From DAORHV01 sp964458645 (GTDB taxonomy: Bacteria; Patescibacteriota; Gracilibacteria; Peribacterales; Peribacteraceae), in NCBI GenBank assembly GCA_964458645.1, contig CAYWJU010000008.1:1-64000 (forward strand): a stretch of 64,000 nt of DNA, written 5' to 3'. The notes beneath the pieces were generated by a model, which saw nothing but the letters and a program-made list of their open reading frames with translations, was not told the origin of the DNA and ran no database searches. Made by a program: the position numbers and the translations under genes. Below, piece by piece: positions 15,519 to 23,170 of this stretch (positions are counted from its first letter, which is position 1; each line of letters opens with the position of its first letter).

Positions 15519-18500
15519 ATGCGTACCGCATCACGCACTGGACGCCTCGCCCGATCGCGCTTTGCGTTCACGGCGATGGAAGTCCTGATGTCCATCGGCC
15601 TCATGGCCCTGACAGCAGGCATTACCATCCCCATGCTCCGGCAGTCTCAGGCCGACACCGACCTGGATATCGCCACCGAGCACATCGTGCAGGCCCTGCG
15701 CGCCGCGCAAACACTCTCGCAGGCGGGAAAATTGGACGCCTCGTGGGGTGTGTATGTATCGGAAGCAACGGTATTCGCCGGCGACGACTTCGCAACGCAC
15801 AACCCGGACAACGACGTCGTCTTCCCGCTTCCGCCGACAATCGATACGTCTGGTCTGGATGAAGTGGTCTTCTCGCGCATGGACGGATTCCCGAATGAGC
15901 CCGGCGTGATTACCGTTCTGTCTTCGGTAAGCAATCGCTACCGCGAAATTTCGATTGATCCGAATGGCGTGATTACGGTGAGCACTGTTCTTACGATAAC
16001 AAGTAATACGACTGGCGGAGGAGGCACTACTGCAGGTACGACAGGAGGTACGACGTCCGATACGACCGGAGGAACGACATCTGGAACAACGGGTGGCACG
16101 ACTTCTGGGACCACGGGTGGAGAGANNNNNNNNNNNNNNNNNNNNNNNNNNNNNNNNNNNNNNNNNNNNNNNNNNNNNNNNNNNNNNNNNNNNNNNNNNN
16201 NNNNNNNNNNNNNNNNNNNNNNNNNCATCCGGAACGACGGGCGGTACGACCAGCGGCACGACCGGAGGAACGACGTCTGGAACAACGGGTGGCACGACTT
16301 CTGGGACCACGGGTGGAGAGACATCCGGAACGACGGGCGGTACGACCAGCGGCACGACCGGAGGAACGACGTCTGGCGACACCGGAGGCACCACCTCAGG
16401 TACCACTGGCGGTACGACCTCAGGCACCACGGGTGGCACGACTTCCGGCACGACCGGGGGCGACACCGGCTCCTCCACCGGAGGCAGCGGCGGCGACGGC
16501 TTCTCGTGTGCAACGCGTTACTCGCTCGACAGCAGCAACAACGTGGTCTCTGTCGGTACAAGCGACATCAACGTAAAAGTCTTGGGCTCCGAAATCACGT
16601 ACGGCGCAAACGGTCCGGACATCCCCGTCCGCGTCTCAGCAAGCTTGAACGGCGGTATCGACTGGAGCGACTTGTACTCCGGCAATGCCATCACCGGCGG
16701 CGAGCAGCAGGTCTTCAGCAACATTGCGCACAACACACCGATCGCGCTGCGTTTCAACGGCCGCTACTCATGGCTGTTCAACAAGACGTACCGTTCCGAC
16801 GTCAAAGACGGCCACGTCATCATTCTTCGCAACGGCGATTCCGTGCCGAGTTACCCAGCCTTTGGCAACCAGCAGAACCTCACCACGTACATCCGCAACC
16901 TGATCGGCAGCAACGGCAAGATCAGCATTGGTGCCAAGGACCTGTTGTTCTTGGTCGAACTCAGTTCACTGGACTCCAGTGCCGACTTCCAGGATGCCGT
17001 CATTCTCGTGAGCTTTGCCGAGAAGCCGCTCACCTGCAACGAAGGCACGACCAAGGCCCGATTCAAGATTCACTTCAACCGTATGGAAAATTCCGGCTCC
17101 GGTGACGGTGCGGAGCGTATCTTCGTCGGTCCGAATGCTTTGGCCTTCGCCGAAGATCAGTGGATTCCGTTGGTGGATGCCAACGGCACGGCAATTATTG
17201 ATGGCGGAATTAAAGAGGAGGTCAAAGGCCTGGCAGTGCAGCGCGGCCCAAGCTGGGTGCGCATCTTGAGCCACGGCACGTTGGCGAATGGCAAAGAAAT
17301 CGTCGATGCACACGTGGAATTCAATCATGCGTACATCACGTCCACCGCCAATGACGTGAATGACAATAAGTCGGAAAACCCGACCGATGGTGTCATTAGC
17401 GATACTGCCGACGGCGATGAATTCGTCGCCGGTCCGAATGCCAAGCATGCGTACTTCCATACGCGTGTCACCGGAGCGGACGACGCCGTGTACTACAACT
17501 GGACGGCAGGCGAGCCGAGCAATGCAAGCTCCAGCAGCTCCAGCAGCGCGAACAGCAGCTCTTCGAGCAGCAGCGCAGCTGTGGACGCCTGCGCAGTCGG
17601 CTACACCGTCGATGCCGACGGCAGGGTGACGCTTGCGGAAAAAGCCGACATTACGTTGCGTATCGAGGGATCGGAAAGCACCTACGGTCACCGCGGACCC
17701 AAGGTCGCCGTGCGTGGCCGCATCAGCTTCGACAACGGCGTCACCTGGCGCGACCTGCTCCAGGCAAAAAGCTTCCGCGGCGGAGAAGTATCGATCTTCC
17801 GCAACGTTCCGGCCAACAGCAAAATCTTGGTGGAATTCGGCGGCCGGTACTCGTGGGTCTTTAACAAGGTTGCCAAATCCGGCAGCCGCGATTCCCACGT
17901 CCGCGTGCTGAAGAAAGGCGATGACGCTCCAGACTGCCGCTCCATTCGCGAGCGCTCTGGACGCTCGTTCTTGTCCAATATGATCGATGATGATGACAAG
18001 ATGAAAATCGACAATCGTGAAGTTGCCTACTTGGTGGAACTCGGCGACGTGAACTATGACTCCGATTTCCAAGATGCAGTCGTAAAGATGTCGATCGACA
18101 AACCGGGCTCGTGCGGCGCAGCCGTCTCCAGCTCCGCATCCAGCGTTTCGTCGAGCAGTTCATCGAGCAGCAGCGCTGCCGTGGACGGCGACTCCGATCG
18201 TGACGGTGTGCCGAACTCCAAAGACTACTGCCCGGCCACATCCTTCCCCGAAGGCTCTCCCACCGAATACATGTCCTTCGACCGCTACGCGTTGACGTCG
18301 CCGCGCGGCAACCTGAGCACGCTGCCGGTCTTCCGCGTCGGACCTCGCAAGACCATCAGCCGCTACACCATTGCCGACACGCGTGGTTGCAGCTGCGAAC
18401 AGCTGCTGGATGCCGTAGATGACCGCGGTGTCCACGGTTTCCGCAAGCGCTCGGCAACGTGGCGCCAGATGCGAAACCTCTTCGGATTCTATACCAGCAA

Positions 18501-18612
18501 CTCACGCCGCTTCGGTTGCGGCGAGGCGCTGCTGCGCATGGTGTCCGATGACCGCCGCGAGCAGAACGAGCATGGCCGCGGCGAAGGCCACGACGACGAC
18601 CACGACGACTAA
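15519..18612 (+). CDS. Giant pseudopilin-anchored repeat protein, interrupted by assembly gap
   Basis: The N-terminus has a pilin-like hydrophobic stretch (FTAMEVLMSIGLMALTAG, residues 15-32), then a pseudopilin-type domain, a Thr/Gly repeat tract (TSGTTGG units), a folded domain, a middle domain, Ser-rich linkers, a second copy of the folded domain, a TSP3-like DSDRDGVPNSKDYCP segment and an acidic/His tail. The two folded copies share NKxxxS..D.HV and DFQDAV motifs. The 100-N gap (16126-16225) shifts the printed frame, but the flanks would rejoin in frame if abutted, so one gene of at least 990 codons is inferred. The leader just before the ATG is almost pure pyrimidine. It is probably a surface or tip adhesin of the pilus. 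Confidence 0.75.
16013..16467 (+). repeat. Tandem Thr/Gly coding repeats with a 96-base higher-order unit
   Basis: Repeats of 15 and 18 bases encode GGTT/SGTT motifs. Sequence from 16226 recurs from 16322, giving a 96-base higher-order period (32 codons), and the left flank (16065-16125) matches 16261-16321 with one mismatch. All units are multiples of three. The assembly broke here, so the true copy number is unknown. Confidence 0.9.
16126..16225. other. Assembly gap of 100 N
   Basis: Exactly 100 N, a usual placeholder size. The bases before it (ending GGTGGAGAGA) and after it (starting CATCCGGAAC) reproduce the junction seen intact at 16312-16331, so the real gap is probably zero or a whole number of repeat units. 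Confidence 0.95.
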
Positions 18613-18640
18613 GCGGTTCCTTCTCGACAGAACCCCTAAA

Positions 18641-18673
18641 GAGGACAACGATCGCGTTGTCCTCTTTTGTTTT
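18641..18673 (+). terminator. Rho-independent terminator
   Basis: GAGGACAACG (18641-18650) pairs perfectly with CGTTGTCCTC (18655-18664) around an ATCG loop and is followed by TTTTGTTTT. It ends the giant pseudopilin transcript. Confidence 0.92.
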
Positions 18674-18690
18674 GCGGTACAATCACGCCC

Positions 18691-20127
18691 ATGGCACTGC
18701 CATGGACCATGCGATCGCGGCGCGGAAGCTTGCTTTTGGAGGCGCTCGTCGCAATCGGTTTATTTGCCATATTCCTCGGGGCGATCGGGCTTACTCTTAT
18801 TTTAGGTGAGCGCAGTACGGTTGCCGGCGGAGACCATGTGCGGGCGGCATTCGTGGCAGAACAAGCGTTGGAAGGTGTACGGCAAATGCGCAACGTGAAC
18901 TTTGCATCCATTACGACGGGTGCGCACGGCGTGAAGGTCGTGAACAATGTGTGGGCATTCACCGGTACGTCGATTGTCACCAGCGACGGCTACACATCGA
19001 AAGTGAATGTGACGACCATGAGCGCGGATTGGCTGCAGGTGGATGCGACTGCAGAGTGGAACTTCGGCAAATCCCGATCGGGCGCGGTTGTGCTGACGAC
19101 GTACGTCACCAACTGGCGAAAGCCGTTTACCATTGGCAACTGGGCGGCCGTATCGCTGCAAAGCACGACTAGCATCAGCGGTTCGCCGTCGCTGCAAAAA
19201 GTCGCCGTTTCCGGCAACTATGCGTACCTGACATCATCGGCCGGCAACGGATTGTACGTGTACGACATCAGTAATCCCGCGTCACCAGTGCGCGTCTCCA
19301 GCTCATTGAACTTGGGCGTGGCCGTGTATGGAGCGGCAATCAGCGGCACCGGTTTGTACTTGGCGACGAACGGCACGGCTTCGGAAGTGCAGTTATTCAA
19401 TATCGAATCTCCAACGTCCCTCACGTTGTCCAGCCGCATGTCGACCTACGATTTGCCCGGTTCGGGATTGGCCAGATCGGTCGCCGTGTATGCGCAAAAC
19501 GCGTTCATCGGCGCTTTGGAAAACCCGGGCACCAAAGAACTGTACTCGCTCTCCGTGAGCGACACCGGGTCACTGACATTGCTCGACTCCATGGCGCTCA
19601 GCGGCAGTGTGATGGATATTAGTCTCAGCGACGGCTACGCCTACATCGCAAGCTCGAACAATGCCGGTGAATTCCGCGTCGTGGATATTTTCGACCCCAG
19701 CAACCTATTGGACGCACCGGGAACCGGCATCGATTTGGACAATACGCAGGACGCGTTCGCCATGAACACCTTCGGCACGTCCGCATTGATCGGACGCGCG
19801 TCCGGCACGACAATCGACGAACTGATCTTGTACCAAATCGGAGATTCCCCCGTACCCACTCCTCCGCCTGGACCTTGGACGTTGGAGCTTGCGGGTGACG
19901 GCAACTCCATCGCCAGCGTGTACGGCGGAAAATACGCGTTCGTCGGCGGAAGCGGCGACCCGAATGAATTGCGCGTTCTGGATGTGCCCAAAATGGCTTC
20001 CGGACAAGTTGGCACGGTCGGAACGTACAACGCATCGGCAACCATTCGCGGCCTCTTCTACAATTGGCAAACCGATCGTCTGTACGCGGTCACGTCCTCG
20101 ACATTCCTTATTTTCAGACCCGGATGA
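18691..20127 (+). CDS. Pseudopilin fused to an LVIVD-type beta-propeller
   Basis: This 478-residue protein starts with a type III/IV pilin signal, a basic stretch then GSLLLEALVAIGLFAIFLGA (residues 12-31), with Glu at mature position 5-6. After a minor-pilin-like region come several blade-like repeats of the form YVYDISNPASPVRVSS, typical of LVIVD propellers, to the C-terminus. It would be inserted in the pilus by its N-terminal helix and display a propeller outside. TACAAT lies 7 bases before the ATG, so it is leaderless and starts a new unit after the terminator. The stop overlaps the next start (ATGA). Confidence 0.8.
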   Translation: MALPWTMRSRRGSLLLEALVAIGLFAIFLGAIGLTLILGERSTVAGGDHVRAAFVAEQALEGVRQMRNVNFASITTGAHGVKVVNNVWAFTGTSIVTSDGYTSKVNVTTMSADWLQVDATAEWNFGKSRSGAVVLTTYVTNWRKPFTIGNWAAVSLQSTTSISGSPSLQKVAVSGNYAYLTSSAGNGLYVYDISNPASPVRVSSSLNLGVAVYGAAISGTGLYLATNGTASEVQLFNIESPTSLTLSSRMSTYDLPGSGLARSVAVYAQNAFIGALENPGTKELYSLSVSDTGSLTLLDSMALSGSVMDISLSDGYAYIASSNNAGEFRVVDIFDPSNLLDAPGTGIDLDNTQDAFAMNTFGTSALIGRASGTTIDELILYQIGDSPVPTPPPGPWTLELAGDGNSIASVYGGKYAFVGGSGDPNELRVLDVPKMASGQVGTVGTYNASATIRGLFYNWQTDRLYAVTSSTFLIFRPG

Positions 20128-20570
20128 TCTCCCGTTTGTTCCGCATCGGCTCCAGTGTGCAGCGCGGTACAAAACCGGGCTACATGCTACTGATGTCCGT
20201 TCTGGTCGTCGGCACGGTTTCGATTGCGATCGTGGCATCGCTGCTGTTTCTTGGTACAACGGCCGGAACGGTGAGCTTGTCTGTACAGCAGTCTTCTCAG
20301 GCCATGGCCCTTGCACAGGGCTGTGCGGAATACGCATTGCAAAAACTGCGCGTCTCCCCGGCGTATATCGGCGATGAAGGGGTTGTATTCGGCGCCGGCG
20401 ACTGCACGATTATGCGCATCGGAGGAACCGGCAACACCAACCGGCTTCTCTGCGCCGAAGGCCAAGTCGGTGAAAATTACCGACGCTTGGAAATCATCGT
20501 GAAAGAAGTGCTGCCGCAAACGAAGATTTACTCCTGGCAGGAAGTCTCCAATTTCTCCCTCTGTCTCTAA
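20124..20570 (+). CDS. Minor pilin, PilX-like
   Basis: This 148-residue protein has a basic N-terminus and one hydrophobic helix (YMLLMSVLVVGTVSIAIVAS, residues 20-39) preceded by RGTKPG, as in PilX-type minor pilins that lack the usual Glu5. The soluble part has three Cys. The ATG overlaps the previous stop by four bases, so translation is coupled. It probably forms part of the pilus-initiating minor pilin complex. Confidence 0.7.
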   Translation: MISRLFRIGSSVQRGTKPGYMLLMSVLVVGTVSIAIVASLLFLGTTAGTVSLSVQQSSQAMALAQGCAEYALQKLRVSPAYIGDEGVVFGAGDCTIMRIGGTGNTNRLLCAEGQVGENYRRLEIIVKEVLPQTKIYSWQEVSNFSLCL

Positions 20571-20571
20571 A

Positions 20572-21207
20572 ATGCCATCGCGCAGTTTCATAGGCACGGG
20601 GAAAGGGCATTGCGGATTCACCATGGTAGAAACCCTGCTGTTCCTCGGCATTTTGGCGATCATGAGCACCATGATCATCGGCGTACTGCTTTCTTCGCAA
20701 GATGCCCGTGTTCGACAACAGGGCATTGCATCATTGGAGCAACGCGGCACCCAAGTGCTGGATTCGCTCACGCGTCGTATTCGGCGTGCAGAAGCCATTC
20801 TCTACCCCGCCGTTGGCAGCACGGGATCGTTGGTGACGCTGCAAATGGCCATGAACGCGGAACATCCGACCATCTTCACGCGAAGCGGCACGAACCTGAT
20901 GATGATTGAAAAAACGGACAAGACATTCGTCTTCAGTGGACCGATTGCCGTCAGTAATTTGGTATTCCGAAACGTCAGCGGCGGCAGCGTAGCCGTCTCG
21001 TTCGACCTTACCGCCACGTTGCAACTGCCAAGACCGCAATATTATCGACGACACTTCGAGGGCAACGTGACGCTGTTTCCCGATGACCAAAGTGAATCCG
21101 GCGGTTGCAGTACCTGCCCGGCAGTAACGTGCCAGAGCCATGTCTATCGTTGGTACTACTGCACGAACGACGTCTGCACGCAGTCAGATGAAACGATACC
21201 GTGCTAA
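20572..21207 (+). CDS. Minor pseudopilin, GspJ/PilW-like
   Basis: A 211-residue pseudopilin with the prepilin peptidase motif GFTMVETLLFLGILAIM (residues 15-31; Glu at mature position 5). The soluble domain is beta-rich, like GspJ/PilW, and ends in a Cys-rich tail with five Cys in about 30 residues (CSTCPAVTCQSH and two more), suggesting disulfides. It starts one base after the previous stop, in one operon with the two preceding pseudopilin genes. Confidence 0.78.
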   Translation: MPSRSFIGTGKGHCGFTMVETLLFLGILAIMSTMIIGVLLSSQDARVRQQGIASLEQRGTQVLDSLTRRIRRAEAILYPAVGSTGSLVTLQMAMNAEHPTIFTRSGTNLMMIEKTDKTFVFSGPIAVSNLVFRNVSGGSVAVSFDLTATLQLPRPQYYRRHFEGNVTLFPDDQSESGGCSTCPAVTCQSHVYRWYYCTNDVCTQSDETIPC

Positions 21208-21325
21208 GAAAACTATACGAATTTTCATACTAAAAAATTGCGGAATGCAAGCCAAAAAGACTGCTACCATTTCTTGCAATTCGCTTCACGTATTTTCGGC
21301 CTCCACATTTTCCCGTTCCCTGCAC

Positions 21326-21766
21326 ATGCCCACTCGTTCCACCCGCGGAGGTTTCACGCTCATTGAGCTGCTCCTCGTCATCGGCATCATCGGCATTTTG
21401 GCAGGCGTGGTCATTGTTTCTATTAACCCAACGAAGCAGCTCGGCGACGCTCGCAACGCACAGCGCCGCAGCGACGTGAACACCATCCTGAACGCGGTGT
21501 ACCAGTACTCCATCGACCATAGCGGAAACCTTCCGTCATCCATTACATCGGCCCCCGGCGAGATTTGCAGGAGTGGGGTGAATATGGATTGCACCGGTTT
21601 AGTGAACCTGAATATGCTGACTGGAGCCTATATCGTCGGCATGCCGATTGATCCGCAATCGGCAACCGCCACAAGTACGAATTATACAATCGTGCAAGCG
21701 AATAACCGCATAACGGTAGCAGCCCCAGGCGCAGAACAAGGCGCCTCGATTGCAGTCACGCGATAA
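21326..21766 (+). CDS. Major type IV pilin, copy 1
   Basis: A 146-residue pilin with a short leader ending RGG, then FTLIELLLVIGIIGILAGV (Glu5 present) and the conserved NPTKQLGDARNAQRRSDVNT helix. The globular half has one Cys pair (CRSG...DCTG). It is the first of three tandem paralogues and the most divergent in the globular half. No SD precedes the start; a TACCAT box is about 60 bases upstream, implying a long C/T-rich leader. Confidence 0.93.
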   Translation: MPTRSTRGGFTLIELLLVIGIIGILAGVVIVSINPTKQLGDARNAQRRSDVNTILNAVYQYSIDHSGNLPSSITSAPGEICRSGVNMDCTGLVNLNMLTGAYIVGMPIDPQSATATSTNYTIVQANNRITVAAPGAEQGASIAVTR

Positions 21767-21900
21767 CAGGCTCTTCCCTTCGAAAAAAGCCTGAAAACTC
21801 TGAGCATTTTGTTCTGTGAACAGTGAAATGCGGCATGACATCAACTCATAATTAATGCAACTTCGCAATCGCTCTCATTAGGGACGCTCGCGGACCCGCG

Positions 21901-21940
21901 TATAATCACCCCCTGTATCAGGAGGTTTGTCCGTACCTCC
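21901..21940 (+). promoter_or_regulatory. Promoter and leader hairpin of pilin copy 2
   Basis: TATAAT occupies 21901-21906. In the leader GGAGGT (21921-21926) pairs with ACCTCC (21935-21940), so this SD-like motif is in a hairpin 40 bases from the start and cannot be the ribosome site. The last 25 bases before the ATG are nearly all C and T. Confidence 0.6.
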
Positions 21941-21965
21941 AATTCCTTCTTCCCCTTTCTCTCTC

Positions 21966-22409
21966 ATGTCCACTCGTTCCACCCGCGGAGGTTTCACGCT
22001 CATCGAGCTGCTCCTCGTTATCGGTATCATTGCCATTTTGGCAGCTATCGTCATCGTTGCCATTAACCCGACCAAGCAGCTTGGCGACGCTCGCAACGCA
22101 CAGCGCCGCAGCGACGTAAACACCATCCTGAACGCGGTGTACCAGTACTCCATCGACAACAACGGTAACTTGCCCACGAGCATCACCACGACCACCAAGA
22201 TCATCTGCAAGAGCGGCGTGAACGTGGACTGTGACTCCGACGGTATCAGCCTGAACGTGTTGACCGGTTCGTACTTGGTCGGCCTTCCGTTCGACCCACA
22301 GACAGCTACGGCTACCGGTACGAACTACACGGTCGTCAAGACGAACAACCGCGTGACCGTCACCGCCCCAGGCGCAGAGCAGGGCGCATCGATCACCGTG
22401 ACCCGCTAG
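21966..22409 (+). CDS. Major type IV pilin, copy 2
   Basis: A 147-residue pilin nearly identical to the other two copies through residue 60 (STRSTRGGFTLIELLLVIGI and onwards), differing mainly in the D-region, which has a Cys pair (CKSG...DCDS). Processing after RGG by PilD (54714) exposes Phe1. It has its own TATAAT promoter, a long leader with a hairpin and a pyrimidine tract, and its own terminator, so expression should be high and separate from its neighbours. Confidence 0.95.
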   Translation: MSTRSTRGGFTLIELLLVIGIIAILAAIVIVAINPTKQLGDARNAQRRSDVNTILNAVYQYSIDNNGNLPTSITTTTKIICKSGVNVDCDSDGISLNVLTGSYLVGLPFDPQTATATGTNYTVVKTNNRVTVTAPGAEQGASITVTR

Positions 22410-22430
22410 TTCCCTACCAGACATTCGGAC

Positions 22431-22461
22431 AAAAGGCTCCCGCCAGTCGGGAGCCTTTTTT
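22431..22461 (+). terminator. Rho-independent terminator
   Basis: GGCTCCCG (22435-22442) pairs with CGGGAGCC (22448-22455), preceded by A4 and followed by T6. It ends the pilin copy 2 transcript. Confidence 0.95.
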
Positions 22462-22593
22462 CATGACCGCCAGAAACGCTTTACAAAAGAACGCATTGCT
22501 TTCGGCTTGTGCTAGAGCGATACAAACGAAGGTGTTACACTGCCATGCATGTTTGCGCGACTGTTCACGCGCTCTTCCTTCCCTACTTGCTCC

Positions 22594-23040
22594 ATGTCCA
22601 CTCGTTCCACCCGCGGAGGTTTCACGCTCATCGAGCTGCTCCTCGTTATCGGTATCATCGCCATTTTGGCAGCCGTCGTTATCGTTGCTATTAACCCGAC
22701 CAAGCAGTTGGCCGACGCCCGCAATGCGCAGCGCCGCAGCGACGTAAACACCCTGTTGAACGCCGTGTACCAGTACGCTCTCGACAACAACGGAAATATC
22801 CCGACGACCATTACCACCACCGCCACCAAGATCTGCAAGAGCGGCGTGAACGTCAGCTGCAACAACGGCGTAAACCTGAACATGTTGACCGGCTCGTACG
22901 TCGTCTCTCTTCCTGCGGATCCGCAGACTTCCACGACGACTGGAACGAACTATTTGATCTCGAAAAACGCCACCACCAGCCGCATTACGGTTTCGGCTCC
23001 GGGTGCCGAGAACAGCGCGACCATTACTGTAACTCGTTAG
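22594..23040 (+). CDS. Major type IV pilin, copy 3
   Basis: A 148-residue paralogue with the same first 55 residues as copy 2 apart from a few changes, and a D-region with one Cys pair (CKSG...SCNN). TTACACT near 22535 may be the -10, giving a 45-base leader that ends in a C/T-rich stretch. It is flanked by two perfect terminators. The three copies likely make alternative or mixed pilus fibres. Confidence 0.95.
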   Translation: MSTRSTRGGFTLIELLLVIGIIAILAAVVIVAINPTKQLADARNAQRRSDVNTLLNAVYQYALDNNGNIPTTITTTATKICKSGVNVSCNNGVNLNMLTGSYVVSLPADPQTSTTTGTNYLISKNATTSRITVSAPGAENSATITVTR

Positions 23041-23060
23041 TTTTTCTTTCTACGAAGCCA

Positions 23061-23088
23061 AAAACCCTCCCTTCGGGGAGGGTTTTTT
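23061..23088 (+). terminator. Rho-independent terminator with TTCG tetraloop
   Basis: ACCCTCCC (23064-23071) pairs with GGGAGGGT (23076-23083) around a TTCG loop, followed by T5. It ends pilin copy 3. Confidence 0.95.
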
Positions 23089-23170
23089 AGTAGGAATTTT
23101 TTCAGTGTATGAGGTGGAAAAAACCGCATGTTTCTGCTATAATTCTAAGATTACGCAGTTAAGCGTGCAC

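Noticed and set aside
16013..16467. CRISPR array
   Set aside because: The units are short coding repeats of multiples of three with no unique spacers and lie inside a reading frame.
16093..18612. Treating the sequence after the N gap as a separate gene in another frame
   Set aside because: The frame change comes only from the placeholder length of the gap; the flanks rejoin in frame.
21921..21926. GGAGGT as ribosome binding site of pilin copy 2
   Set aside because: It is 40 bases from the ATG and paired in a hairpin with ACCTCC.
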